64,000 nt of DNA from Holothuria scabra (GCA_037179385.1 CM074188.1:17191318-17255317), one strand, 5' to 3'. Shown: positions 21,706 through 33,726, numbered from the stretch's first letter. Numbers and translations: made by a program. The notes: generated by a model not told the origin, from the sequence alone.

Positions 21706-21974
21706 AAGGGCCAAATCTTCTCACCTCAGACATTTTCAAATTCTCCTAACTTACTTCTAGCCCATCCCACTACTATCTCAAACTCATCTTCATCCAGACA
21801 CAATCTCAGTTTATTGTTTCTGGGTGAGTATAAGGACCAGTGCGTAATCAGAACTCTCTCATACAGTACTCTGCATTTTTTGAACTTCCTTTCTTTCAAA
21901 GACCTGTTCCAATAATGAATTTCTGCAGACTACTACAAAAATTGTAGTTTTGGGTGAGAACTGACTGCCTTTAA
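21706..21974 (-). mobile_element. ~310-bp MITE family, copy F
   Basis: Reverse-orientation copy, the most diverged of the four clustered copies. Retains GGGCCAAATCTTCTCACC at the left, CCAGACACAATCTCAGTTTA inside and TGCCTTTAAA at the right. Confidence 0.6.
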
Positions 21975-23446
21975 ACTTCTTGTTAGTAGCCTTGTCTTGC
22001 ATAGTAATAAAACGTAGGCCTATCAGTGCTGAAAACTTTTATATAAAGGCCTACAAATATGAAAATACACAGTAACTATAAGCATCATTGAACACCCCTT
22101 GCATCACAAGTCTTTGCATAGTTTAAATAGCACTCTTGAATACTGTATGTGACCCTGTGCCATATCTTTGAAGACATTTATCACCATTTCTGCTATTAAA
22201 GGCAATAGAGAGTTGCCCAAAATTGCTTCTGAAAGTTAGCAATTTTTTTTTTTTTTTAACTTTACAAATTTTACCTGTAATATGTTTTTGAAGGCCACTT
22301 TTGCAAACACATGGTAACACAAGGACTTAGCCTTCCCATTTTCAACAAATTTACAATAAATTTGTCACATAATTGATATGTAGGCATTCCTAAATAGGTA
22401 TGACAGGGTATATAAATTCAAATTAGGGAAAAGTATCTTTCCCTTTAAATGAGTTGAAAGTAATACATTACATTTAAATGCACATACATCTTGCTTCTTC
22501 ATCTCAGTGAGAATGTAGACTCATTTTAAATGGGCCTGCAGTGTCAAAATGGACTTCTCTACTCCCCAGGCTTTGATAAATTCATTTTTTATTACTTGTC
22601 CATCGGGCTAGGGATTCCCAAAGTCTACTTATCCGGATGAATATGCACTGAGTCCATATCTTATTATCTAGTACTAGCCATTGAATTCCTATGTGAAGAA
22701 GAATATTGTTCTGCGTGCCCGGCGGGCTGCAATATCGAGCAGTTCACTTGTCTGAGTCATTTTTTACTTGTCCCGGACAGTTGGGCGGGGAATTTGTTGA
22801 AGCCTGCTACCCCCAAGTGTTAGATACCTAACTCCAGTACTTAATAATGACTAGAATTGGCTTAAAACACTTTGCTGATGAATGAAGAATGTATAAAATG
22901 TAATAAAATAGGTCTCCCACTTCTAATACAGTTAACAAGATGCACAGTGGCAATTTATACTTTGAAGCCAAGTTCATGACATGTTAAATAGAATACATAA
23001 ATAGGTTGACAATTTTCTGTTCCTCAGATTTGCAGACATTTTACAATCTGTCAATCTTCCAATTTTAAAAGTCATTAGAGGTAAATTTAAATTTGACAGT
23101 TAAGTATTTGTTCTTTAGCAGGTCCAGCATAGAAAAATTGGTGGTTCTTCAAGACAGGCTACTTGGTGCTATTTTGCTTCCAGTTTTGATGAACTGTACT
23201 TAGGTGTGACTATCAAAGTTTTCAGTTTATAGAAGGCTGGGAGGCATGTCAGTGCAAATCAATGATTGACATCCAAATTCCAAAAAGCATACAAAACTCT
23301 AATAGGTCATCTAGGGTAATTCACGCTAACACAACTGAGCATGTGATAGCTTTACTTTGATCAAAAGCATCTTGGAAGGCTGCGATTCCTCAAAACCTTC
23401 ATCACCAAAACCAAGTGTGAAAAGTTGTTTCATTTTGTACATCTTC
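21975..23446. other. Wnt 3' flank / probable 3' UTR, non-coding
   Basis: Lies directly downstream (lower coordinates) of the Wnt stop codon on the minus strand, so the right part is presumably Wnt 3' UTR. The first minus-strand AATAAA I found after the stop is near 22590. A polyadenylation site cannot be fixed from sequence alone. No other gene is seen. Confidence 0.45.
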
Positions 23447-23905
23447 TCAGTTACACACATGAAGTTCTTCCTGCCTGGTACATGTCTCACATTCCACATA
23501 ACAACACCAATAAAATCTACAGTGGCAGCTTTCTGTAACCGTCCTTAACATTGTCTGGTAGCCACGCCCACAGCACATTAATGCACAGCCATCTACCCCT
23601 GCGCTAGTCTTGTTGCATAGCCTCCCATGGGTACCGACTGATCCATGCCTTTTGTTCGGCTCACAATAGTCTGGAGAGGGCATTAGGTACACCAAATCTT
23701 GTTTTGTGTGCCTTTCTCTCTCTTGGATGGGCACAAGTTTGACTTTTTTCTTAGAAAAATTCACGTGATGCGCTCTGCTGTGTTTATCAGTGAGTTGAGA
23801 ACTTATTTCTCTTAGTTTAGGCATAGAGTTCCAACAGACTTTTGATGTACAGGAAGCTGAGACTCCATAACATTTACATTTGATGCCCATATTGTTGACA
23901 ATAAG
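23447..23905 (-). CDS. Wnt: Wnt ligand, last coding exon (C-terminal half)
   Basis: Terminal exon of a secreted Wnt signalling glycoprotein, which binds Frizzled receptors. A splice acceptor with a pyrimidine tract (TTTCAG) precedes 23905. The frame opens in phase 0 and gives 152 codons ending at TGA 23449-23447. It has 16 cysteines in the Wnt pattern: KCKCYGVSASC (lipidation hairpin), VCW, SPDYC, GRLCNKTS with an N-glycosylation site, DGCALMCCGRG, SCHCRFYWCCYVECETC and the terminal HVCN. The hairpin reads CYGVSASC where most family members have CHGxSGSC; the lipidated Ser is kept. Length and end match the family's usual C-terminus. Paralogue is unresolved: features resemble Wnt4, Wnt16 and WntA, and only a tree would decide. 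Preceded in phase by the exon at 28963-28695. Confidence 0.95.
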   Translation of the reverse strand, partial: LIVNNMGIKCKCYGVSASCTSKVCWNSMPKLREISSQLTDKHSRAHHVNFSKKKVKLVPIQERERHTKQDLVYLMPSPDYCEPNKRHGSVGTHGRLCNKTSAGVDGCALMCCGRGYQTMLRTVTESCHCRFYWCCYVECETCTRQEELHVCN

Positions 23906-24599
23906 CTGAAACAATGAGAGAAAAAGAAAGCAAAGCATTACAAAGTGGCCCTCATAATGCTATCAAAACTGAAAATTTCTTATGCATTATGATCAAGTTG
24001 ACATCTACAATCTTGGACAAAACTAGATGGAACACCCCGCTCCCTGTGCAATGTTGGAGATAATAAAGCCAATTCGGGACGCACCATTTTCTTTGGGACC
24101 CAACATTATACTGGGGGACGGGGGTTCGTAAATCGCTATTTTTTGTAGGACACAACTTTTCAAAGGGGACAGTTTTGTCCAAGATTGTAGGTTTAATCTT
24201 CCCTCATGGTGAATTTGTGATTTCTGATCCAATGGGCCTAGAAAACATAATTAAAGAATTAATTGTTTGTCTGTAATCTGCTTGTTTTTTTTTTTTTCAT
24301 AGGGAGTGCACATTCTCAAGCCCCCTGGGGTTTATGTTAAAGCAATATAAAACAATAAAACAATACGAATATGTTTTCCAACATATTCTAATGCTCAGTC
24401 TGCATGATTGTGTAAAACATTCTCACATAGGAGATGTGGAACAAAGGTGCTCTGTTTTTTTAATGCAGTTAGTCAGATAAGATTTTAAAGCTCACTCTCT
24501 AATCAATTGGTTTAAGTCAGGCCTGTCATGGCCTTCTTTTCCAATGGTGGCTCACTTGCATGCTTATGCTGAGTACTGAGCACAACATGCAGTTACGTT

Positions 24600-25190
24600 C
24601 CATTTTTGGTTCCTTGCGGTAGCAAAGGAACCTATGTAGTCAGGTTGGCGTGTGTGTGTGTGTGTGTGTGGGTGTGTGTGTGTGTGTGTGTGTGACACTT
24701 GCTTCGGTACGCTCTAACTCAACAAGGGAAGGTTGGATGGAACTTGGATTTGGTACATAGATTCGTCATAGGGAGAAGGTGTGCCCTATCGTTTTTGGTG
24801 GAGGTCAAAGGTCATTTGGGGTCACCAGAGGTCAAAAGCTAAAAACCTTTTCAACAGGATATTTCTAGTTAGGAAACTTGGATAGATGTCATACTTGGTG
24901 TGTGGATGTGATATGGTGTAAGGATGAAATTGGATATGTTCGGTGAAGGTCAAAGGGTCATCTGAGGTCACCAGGGGTCAAACACTGAAAAACGTTTTAA
25001 CACAGTATTTTAAGGTAGAAAGGACAGATTTCAAATCAATCTGTGTTTGGTTAAGGTCAAAGGTCATCAAGGTCACTGGAGGTCAACTGCTAGAAATGTT
25101 ATTTAGAAAATCTTGTAAGCTAGATAAAGATAGTTTCAATAGATTTTTTATCTCACCTGGTTTTGCATGCTTACGCACTCAAACACCTTA
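24600..25190 (-). mobile_element. Array/hairpin element, copy 3 (Helentron/Pearl-like)
   Basis: From left: a hairpin GGTTCCTT...AAGGAACC (24608-24632), a (TG)n tract (about 24649-24693), a GTGACACTTGC block, then about three diverged tandem units with AGGTCAAAGGTCA at 24802, 24957 (one extra G) and 25054. Read on the minus strand it has the same order as 44400-45213 and 46205-47130: units, GTGTCACA, (CA)n, ACGCC, hairpin, CAAAAAT. Central tandem units plus a microsatellite and short hairpin resemble Helentron-derived HINE/Pearl/Tsp elements. Assignment is by architecture only. Confidence 0.6.
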
Positions 25191-25879
25191 GAAATTTGTC
25201 CTTTTTGTTCGTTCAGTAATGATTCCTTCGGGTTGTACACATATTTTGGATCATTCAAAGTTTTAAGAGGGCAATAACTGAAATCTGTATATTTCACTGA
25301 GCACAGGTCACTCTGCATTAAACTGGTCTCTCTGCCAGTGGAAGCAATGCATGGATTCTACAATATGTCTCTTTAATACTGCTGTGCTCTGTGGAGTAAC
25401 CTTATCCTCATTCTATTATCACACTTCATTAATCACTTGCTTTCTGCTTGACTGCTGGATAAACCCTGTTTTCTGTGTAGAGGTAGCAAACAGGACAAGT
25501 GGTAGATTGTTTTAAAGTAACAGCAAGTTTTATTTGAGAGCAGGTAGAAATAACTTGTGAGAGAAATACAAGGGGTGTTTTTCATTCTCTGACCACATTG
25601 TGTATCATTTATTGGTGATAATATCAAATTTGATTACAAGCATAAATACATATGGAAATGAGGTAGTGTTTTTGAAGGATCACCAAGCATTACAAAAGTT
25701 GAATGTTAGTAAGGCCACAGAAATTTAATCTTTGATTTCATGTAAAATTAGTACTAAAATACCCCTTGTGAAGATGTTACAAACATTGAGTATGAATTTT
25801 TGCTTAGCTCTATTTCACAGACTGGCTGTACAGTTCTCATAATATCTTGCAAGGAACCACAGTGCCCATTGGGCTCTTG

Positions 25880-25970
25880 CTTAGTCTCCTGTATGACCTG
25901 GCCAGGAGTAAAAAACCAGACTGCCCGCGTGCAAGTTGGATGATCTAACCACTTGACCATGCAGTCAGTT
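25880..25970 (-). mobile_element. tRNA-derived SINE relic
   Basis: Read on the minus strand, the sequence starts GACTGCATGG and has a good RNA polymerase III A box (TGGTCAAGTGG), a tRNA-like middle with TTGCACGCGGGC, and a degenerate B box (GGTTTTTTACTCC). The anticodon stem does not pair fully, so it is not a functional tRNA. Length of the tail is unknown. Confidence 0.5.
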
Positions 25971-28694
25971 TTTCTTTATTACAACATCTGTTTGATAACC
26001 TGTTTTAATTACCAAGAAGGAATCATGAATATTTGATATTTAAATAAATCATTGATTGTAACACATGTCTTTGCCACAAGTTTTCATTGGTCCCTAACTT
26101 GTGTGGAACCATATTCTACCTTAGTTTCACAGACATTAAATTCTTTTACCATCCACCCCTCCATCCCCTCCCACCACTCACATATCCCTACTCTCAACCC
26201 TCTCTATATGCACATGCATACCCCTTCCCACAGTAACCCTCTCCCATCACCCCCTGAATATTCAATTTTACTCTCCTATCTGTTCAGTTGGTCTGAACTT
26301 CCATTAGTATTCTTAAAATTTCCAACGTTAGTGTTCCTAAAGTCCAGGCCTTGAATTTTAAGGCATACAGTACAAGTACAATCACAGACCCATGACTGTG
26401 TGGAGAGTAACTTTTTGCACATCAAGATGAAGAATGGGAGCTCAACATATACTGTAAATATAATTAAGTTTAATAAAACAACACACCTACAACACTCCTT
26501 AATATCCTGAGGAGTGTGCCTGAATAACGTCACTGTTTATCATGCTTTGTCCATATGTTTTGCCCGAATAGACCAACTGTTTTTGCCCGAATTGGGAGGG
26601 TGAGTGCCGCTGTCTCTCCCTCCCCCCACATATGCCGATGCTGTTTAATACATTTTAAAACTTGAAAAAGTAAGTCTCCTCAGCCCAACTTACTTCTTTA
26701 CATCACAAGAAAAGGTTTCTGTACATTTAGAGGTCAATAAATTTTGTCTCCAAATGCTTTTAATACAGGCTACTGATGTTTTCACGTTCCTGGGTTTCTG
26801 CCAAGGAAGGGGGGAAAGGAAGGCTCCCTCCCCCCCCCCCCATTTTTACAGAAAGATTGTAAGAGTATAATCCTCCCCTTCTTTTCATTTCAATAAAAAT
26901 AATAAAAAAAAAAATGAAAAAATCAAAATCTTGGTTTGTTATTAAAAAAGAGGACTCCTTCACAGAAATGTTTGAGCATACAAGCCTTTAAAAACTTCTC
27001 GGATTGCACCTTATAGTAGCCTTGAAGCAAACTTCTTCCCCCTCAATCCACCTGTAACTTTGGCCAAAGGCAGCATAAATTTGACCGTAATGAATGGCCT
27101 ACCCCTTGCTCTTTATACAACCATGGGATCACTACTTTGGACACAAAATGCTTTAAATAAAGCAGCAGTTTTTTAAACATAGCAGGTAATGTTCATTGTT
27201 GGAAAAGGTAATCACATAACTCAAAATTGTCAATTCCTGGAATTCAGTGCTGGACCAATTAGTTAATAAACAACCTGTGTAATATACATTCTTGAATACA
27301 GACTTAACAATTTCAAAGCGGAAGTTTGTGCAGTGCATCCTTTCAACTCAGCTAGATATTTAGAACCCAATTAAATATCAGCTTTTCATTTCTTTACAAG
27401 AGAACACTTGAAATGGGATCCAGGTTATGTACAAGCAAACATTAGGTCTGCAATTACTCTATTTTGAACAGCAGGCATGTTGCCATGGAAAGTGGGCACA
27501 CTGCTGGGTATAGGAATAAAGTGGTATAGCACTTAAATTCAATTTTGAACCCCCCCCCCCCCCCCGCCCAAAAAAAGGAAAAAAAAAAACACAACCAAAC
27601 TCAAGATTAATCCTCTAAAAGTCAAAAAACACTGTACAGTACTATATTGCATCTAAGCTCCTGGAAAAAGATGAAAAATTTCGAAAGGGGGGGGGGGAAT
27701 AAACTCGTAACTAGGAAGGCAAAACCCCCATACTGATGCCCATCCCATCCCCCCCCACCCCTCTCTTCCCCCAATTGGTTAGACTGAACAAGCAATGGTG
27801 AACAAATCCAACAATCAACGGTGGACAATTTAGCACTAAGGACAAGGACAGTATGGCATGAATTTCTGTCGTGTCACTCTGTCCTCAACTGCTAAACAAC
27901 TGTGAGCTGAAGTAACTATGTTTACATAAACTAAAAAATTGATTTGATTAGTGTGGCCCCATGACATCTAAAAAACTGACGCAATAACTCCTCAGTGTAT
28001 TAACATTTATGGCCCCTTCCCTTCTTCATTTCACTTTTTATTTGTGATTCATGAAATTAACGACATCATGACCATTTGTGAGGTATCACTTTACAACAGT
28101 ACAAAAGCATTCATTATTCATTACTCACTAAAAATGTTGAGAACCAATCCAAGGGAAATGCTGTAAAGCTGTTCCTATGTCCATTTGAGTAGCAGCTATT
28201 GGAGGAGCATATGCTATTTCCCTTGTTTTTTCTATGTTTCTCATTATGCCAACTTTAAGCAGAGATACAGGATTGGGCTTTTTCTTTCTTTAATGTTATA
28301 ATCACATGACTGCACAAAAAAAAATATTTCTCTTTAGATGAAGCAATTTTTCAGATTCTTGTAAATAAAACCCAACTGAAACTTAAACCAACTTCTCATC
28401 TTTTAGCTACAATTACAGAGCAGCATGAAATCTTAAGTGCTGTGAGCAAAATTAAAAAGGGGATGGGTAGAGGTTTGTTAATCCAATTAAGGGCTACAAT
28501 TTGTTCCCAATACTGAGTCAGGGCTTTTATTTCACTTTTCAAAACAAAGTGTTAAATGACAAAGTCACCTGACAATGTCTCAAATATTGGTAGGACATAT
28601 CCCTGTGTCCTCCCCCTCCCTCATAAACCATGAATCCAATCACTCATTATATAAACATAGATTTCAAAATATCAGATACATATGGATACAATAC

Positions 28695-28963
28695 CTGTCT
28701 ACCCGCTTCATAGTTATGTTTTGTCATTGCGTCAAATGCTTTATCTCCATCTTTAGAGGCATCCACAAACTGTCTCGTAAAATACATTCCATATCGTATG
28801 TTATCTGAGCAGCCTCCCCATGACCAGTCCCCCGAAGGATTTGTCTGGGGAAATCTGGTGTCACAGCCACAGTCAAACACGTCACCTGATTCACATGCTC
28901 TTGTTACATGGAACATGATACCAGCTGACACCACTGACTGTAAATACGCCATCTCACGGTTTC
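28695..28963 (-). CDS. Wnt: Wnt ligand, internal coding exon
   Basis: Internal exon of the same Wnt gene, 269 bp. The acceptor CTTTGCAG lies just above 28963 and the donor GTATTG just below 28695. The first two bases complete a split Gly codon, then NREMAYLQSVVSAG, VTRACESGD, DCGCD, the Wnt signature WSWGGCSDNIRYGM, FTRQFVDA and HNYEAGRQ, ending on a codon boundary. Four cysteines sit at family positions. The ATG inside the exon is an internal Met, not a start. This part belongs to the N-terminal domain that carries the lipid-bearing palm. The upstream exon that should end in the family's RWNC segment and the signal-peptide exon were not found between here and 64000, so the gene is partial in this window or has a very long intron. 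Confidence 0.95.
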
Positions 28964-29859
28964 CTGCAAAGAAACAAAAGGATGCATGAAGAGATTGCTA
29001 TCTTGCAAATGACTGACTGAAAAAACTTCCATTTGAAAAATTTCTGTCTTTGAAATTGTGCATCAGGATTTAGCCAATACTGTCATGACTTGGCCAAATT
29101 TTTAAGGATAGAAATCTGCAAATAACAAACTGACCTTGGTATTTCTGCCACGTGTGCACAGCCCAAAAAAGACTAGGGTGTACGTACCTTCCAGCTGAAA
29201 ATATCAAGAAACAATGCTTTTCTGGAATTATGAACATGCATTTTCTAAATTTTAGAAAATGAATTGACTTGTTGGATATGTTTTGTGTCTCAAATATCAA
29301 TTATTTTACAGATTGGTCTGGAACTTTCAATTCTTTTCCATCATTTCTTAATTCTATTTTCATGCATAATTTCACTAAATCTTAACTGATTTCATGGTTC
29401 AAAGTTCTTTTGATAATTTATTTTGCCACTGAATTTGACTCTAGTTACATTATATGTGAAAGCACAAATCATTCCTTAGGAATCTTTTGAGGATGGATGC
29501 CCAGTATCATGAAATTTGCCGCTAAAATATGTCTCTTCACTGCTGGAGTCAGAAATCAAGATCAAAGTAAAAATGTCCAGTCTTCAAGGGGAAAAATTTT
29601 TCATGCAAATTTATTTCTTCAGAGTTTCTTAGAAGACCAATCCCTTTCTTTCTTTTGCTCACATAAAAAGAATTAAGTGGAGGTATTAAAAAAGAGTAAT
29701 TCTACACGAAAACCAACATATAGGTAAAAACAAATATAATCTTGATAAAATCCATGATGGAAGTAGGAAGACAAGTATAAACGAATTCAAATAAGGGAGA
29801 CTACAGTTTTCCTTTAACGGCGAGTAATCACCCTTAACCATAATTACTAGTATATAGTC
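28964..29859. other. Probable Wnt upstream intron, non-coding
   Basis: No exon or structured repeat supported. Short open frames on both strands lack domain signatures. Confidence 0.45.
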
Positions 29860-30108
29860 TAAAGAAATTCTCAATTAGCACAGCTCTTTGACATCACATT
29901 CCCAAAAATGAAGAGTGGCTCATATTACACATCATGCACTGAGAGTGTTCAATAACACATAAGGTTACAGTTTTTGAATGCAACCATGGTTATAATATGT
30001 ATGACCTACAACAATTAACTAGGATTGTGTCTAGATAAGGATGAGTTTAACACAGTTGTGAGCAGGGAAAGTAGGTTGGGAGAATTAGAACTGTCTGAAA
30101 TGGTGAAT
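29860..30108 (+). mobile_element. ~310-bp MITE family, copy H (degraded)
   Basis: Retains AATTCTCAATTAGCACAGCT near the left, the TCATATTACACATCATG block and the GTGTCTAGATAAGGATGAG to GGAGAATTAGAACTGTCTG segment on the right. Both outer ends are eroded. Confidence 0.55.
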
Positions 30109-30164
30109 AACTACATTTAAATGTTGCAATTGATCCATGAATTGCCAATGAATAGCATCAAACT

Positions 30165-30960
30165 GCTCATTAAATGATCAATTGCAACTTACTCCGGCCC
30201 TGATGGTGGTTATGCAACCTAAGGGAGCTGTTCCCCTCGACTGAGCCACATAGATGGTGATTTTGAAGAGCCAAATAGCTGTAACAAATTTTCAAATAGT
30301 GGTCCTTGATTGATTAATCAAACAATCAATGGTAGCTCCCAGATGGTGGCCATGCTATCAGAGAGGGAGCTGTCTCCTCAACTGAGGCCGGGTAGTACAT
30401 CCTATAGCTATGTTATTAAGTACCAAAAAACTGTTACAAATTATCCTTGAATAGAACCAAAATTAATCAAATTTGCTGCTCCCAAATAGTAGCCATGCAA
30501 CCAAAGGGAGCTGTTCCCCTCAACTTAGCCAGATAATTGTATTATTCCATTTTATAAAGCACCAAATAGCTGTAACAAATTTTCAAATACCAGTCCTTGA
30601 AAAGGAACTATAAGATTAATCATATGATAAATTGTAGCTCCTAGATAGTGGTCATACAATCAGATGGAGCTGTCCCCTTGATCCATGGAGTTTCAAATAA
30701 GCAAGACTTAGTTGTATGTATCCCATTTTATAAAGTACCGAATAGCTGTAACAAATTTTCAAATGCTATAGTCCTTGCAAAAGAACTGTAAGGTTAATCA
30801 CATGATAAATTATAGCTCCTAGATGGGTGGTCATGCTATCAGAGTGAGCTGTCCCCTTGATCAGAGCAAGATAGTTGTATATCCCATTTTATAAAGTACC
30901 AAATAAATGTAACGAATTTTCAAATACTAATCCTTGAATAGGACTAAAACTTGTATAGGA
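30165..30960 (+). repeat. Tandem array of five ~140-180-bp units
   Basis: Units share AGCTCC(C/T)AGATGGTGGNCATGC, GGGAGCTGT(C/T)CCC and the block AGCTGTAACAAATTTTCAAA. The GAGCTGT core recurs near 30226, 30367, 30507, 30666 and 30845. Copies are diverged and vary in length. No coding potential is seen. Confidence 0.8.
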
Positions 30961-31915
30961 TTAGTAGTGGGCATTCATGTCACCCTAAAATAATTTATCT
31001 GCATACTTTTGACAACATTCCAGGGGGTATTTTACTGCCAATTCTTGGTAACATTGTTTGATCTGCTTATCTAGAGGTCACTTAATCCACAACAGTCAAC
31101 GTTTTTCCCCCATACATGTACAGATTGTATGTTTGATGGCATTACAACAGTAACCTTTATCAAATACCCTCTTCAATGATTATTACACCCAGCCTGTTTC
31201 TACTAAGACACCTACGCAGTTTATCGTTTTAAGCTTGATGGTTTTAGAATCATTTACATTGTTTGGCAGATCAATGAGTGTGTGACAAGCAATTAATCAG
31301 AGAATTAAATATCCCCTCTGACAGTGGGAAACCCTGTCTACATGCAGGGAGTAAAGCTACTGTGTATAGAAAAGCTGACAGCTACTGAAATCCGTATTTT
31401 AAGGTCCAATCCATATAATGACAATTTCATCACTGACTTGCACCTTTTACAAAAGACAGGAGAGAACCTTATAATTTTCACGTCAGGCAAGCTTGGTCTA
31501 TTCATAGGAAGGTGATTGATCGCATAAAGCCTAGTACTGGATTTTGATTTCCGATCATTGCCGCAGAACTGGTATTAATACTTTAATACTGTAGGCCTAT
31601 ACCATGAGCTATATTCAGATGCAACATGAAAATTAGCTACACAAATAATAACGGTAATAATAACACATTGCACAATATATAGTGCCAAATCAGGAACAAA
31701 AGTTCAGCTTTTCTAGAAAAACCAAAACCAGCAGCTGCACCTACACTCTAAAAGTAAACTGCAATCCAACAGTGTACCTATAACTTCGTGTAACTTACAG
31801 TGAAAATTCAACCCAAACACAAATTTTAAATCAGAGGAGTGATACTTCACTCACAGTTTAAGGAAAATCACTCTCTTCTGAAAGGATTTTTACTCTATCA
31901 AGGTAATAATGCAGC
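30961..31915. other. Non-coding stretch
   Basis: No gene or repeat supported. The short plus-strand frame at 31324-31515 has no recognised domain. Confidence 0.45.
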
Positions 31916-32229
31916 TTAAAGGACCAGTCCTCTCACCCCAAACTGCAATTTTGGTAGGGGTGTACTGGACTGCATTTCTCAACTGGCTCAGCTCTTTGAT
32001 TGACAGCTAATTCAAACAATGCAAAGTGTCACTAATTGTATTACACAGCATGAACTATACTGAGAGAGTTTTGATTATACACATCGATCCATTTAATACT
32101 CACCCTGAAGCAATAAACTGAGACTGTGTCTGGATGAGGGTGAATTTCAGATAATTGTGGGAGGGGCTAAGTTAAGTAAGAAGGTTAGGAGAATTAGTAC
32201 TGTTTGGGATGAGAGAACTGGGCCTTTAA
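31916..32229 (+). mobile_element. ~310-bp MITE family, copy B (best preserved)
   Basis: TTAAAGGACCAGTCCTCTCA at the left and TGAGAGAACTGGGCCTTTAA at the right form an imperfect terminal inverted repeat of about 28 bp. Internal blocks match copy A throughout. Flanking TTAA at both ends fits a TTAA (or TA) insertion site. Confidence 0.75.
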
Positions 32230-33726
32230 AACTCTTTCAAATTAAAGGCTTCCCCCCCCCCCCCGCTCACTCTCTTTTAGCATAAAATTTCTGTACTTAA
32301 AAAATTCACAGGCACTCTATGTGACTGATTCCATACCGTATGTTAAAATACATAACACAGCATGTAAATACCCTGCGATAAACCCTGTATCCTTGGTAGG
32401 CATAAGCAGGACTTTTGTTTTAGGTGGCCAACTGCAGGGTCTAGTCATTGGTCTTAGAGATAGTTCTAAGAGGAGGGTATCCATTCCCTTCAAATACTTG
32501 AAATGACACTACCCTCAGATACAATCTGGTGAAACATTTGAGATCAGGGAAATCAATTTTTTGGTTCAATCACTTTTTTCTTCAGAATCCCTGTTATGCC
32601 AATGGCCCTATGTGACAGAATGCTCATTAATGGAATACATGTATCAAGGACCACTAAGATGGGAGGGGGAAGGGGTGGCAGGGCTTTAGTCTGCACTTTC
32701 TCTGCCATAGGCATTTTGGGCAGCCTTACATTGCTATTAGAGATATTGTTGAACACATTGTGGACCACTGATGATAAGCTCCCCACTCTGCCACCCCCTG
32801 TATATTGTTTGGTACTAATAACCATATGCACAGGTCACAAATAAATTTGTACATAGTAGACCTGCTATGATCCTTTTCAAATCCCTCTATACTTTACATC
32901 AGTGCTAATTTCTCCTCCCTGAGTCACAACATAATTGTCTTAAGATTTTTTACTTTAAACATGTCATACCTTTGCATCATAGGCCAAGGTGTTTTTACCT
33001 GTGGTGTCCAATCTCCAAATATGTCAAGTGACATCAGTTCTCTAGATATGAAAGGGTGATAACTGACGTGACTTGTTTCAATTAACTTTACACACTAAGT
33101 TTAATCTTGTCATCGCAGACTCTACTACCACAGTTTTGACAAGTTGAAGTAGCTTGATATGTCATCCAGAACAAATGATGGCATGTGAAGCTTTAAACTA
33201 GTGCATAGTTAGCTGTCAATCCATTCATTAGTTGCTATACCTGGCTATAATTGACTTCACTAGACAAATTGAGTTTTTTTCCTTTTTCCTCTTTTTTTGC
33301 CTTTTCTTCTCACTTCTTACCCGGCAGGCTACTATACTGATTGGCTATTTGAGAAATTGCTGGACAGCATAAAAGCCAATTAGCATGTAAAATCTTTACA
33401 CCGACTTTTGTGTATGAACTTCAATCCCAAGATGTATCATTCACGGCAAATCAAGCAAGTAATCCTTGTGAACTTCACATTTGAGAAAAAATATTTTACA
33501 TGATTCCGCTCAAGGAGCCAATCATGAAACAGGACAGTCTACTATACTGGTTCCAGATATGGTGACGTTTCCCCTTTTTTAAATATATAATTCATGACAT
33601 ACTAAAATTTATCTATTACAGAAATCTGAAATGGCCAAAAAGCATGTGCATAAAACCTCATACATAAAGCCGTAAATATACGGTTATTGGACTTGTCACA
33701 TTTGCTTGTTCTTTTTTGTGTGCGTT
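32230..33726. other. Non-coding stretch
   Basis: Contains a poly-C run at about 32252-32264 and a G-quadruplex-type tract at 32661-32683. No gene supported. Confidence 0.45.
32661..32683 (+). other. G-quadruplex-type tract
   Basis: Four G runs (3, 5, 4 and 3 bases) with loops of one to five bases. Pattern only. Confidence 0.5.

Larger units (their letters stand above)
23906..28694 (-). other. Wnt intron between the last two coding exons
   Basis: 4.8 kb with a GTATTG donor at its upstream end (28694) and a TTTCAG acceptor at its downstream end (23906). Both flanking exons meet in phase 0. It contains a tandem-array/hairpin element (24600-25190), a tRNA-derived SINE relic (about 25880-25970), a decayed MITE fragment near 26520-26620 and poly-C tracts. 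I see no further exon. Confidence 0.85.

Noticed and set aside
25904..25965. Functional tRNA gene on the minus strand
   Set aside because: The anticodon stem and T arm do not pair properly and the B box is degenerate; a SINE relic fits better.
26052..26354. 100-residue frame rich in Pro, Ser and His
   Set aside because: The region is simply C-rich on the plus strand; no domain, no start or splice context.
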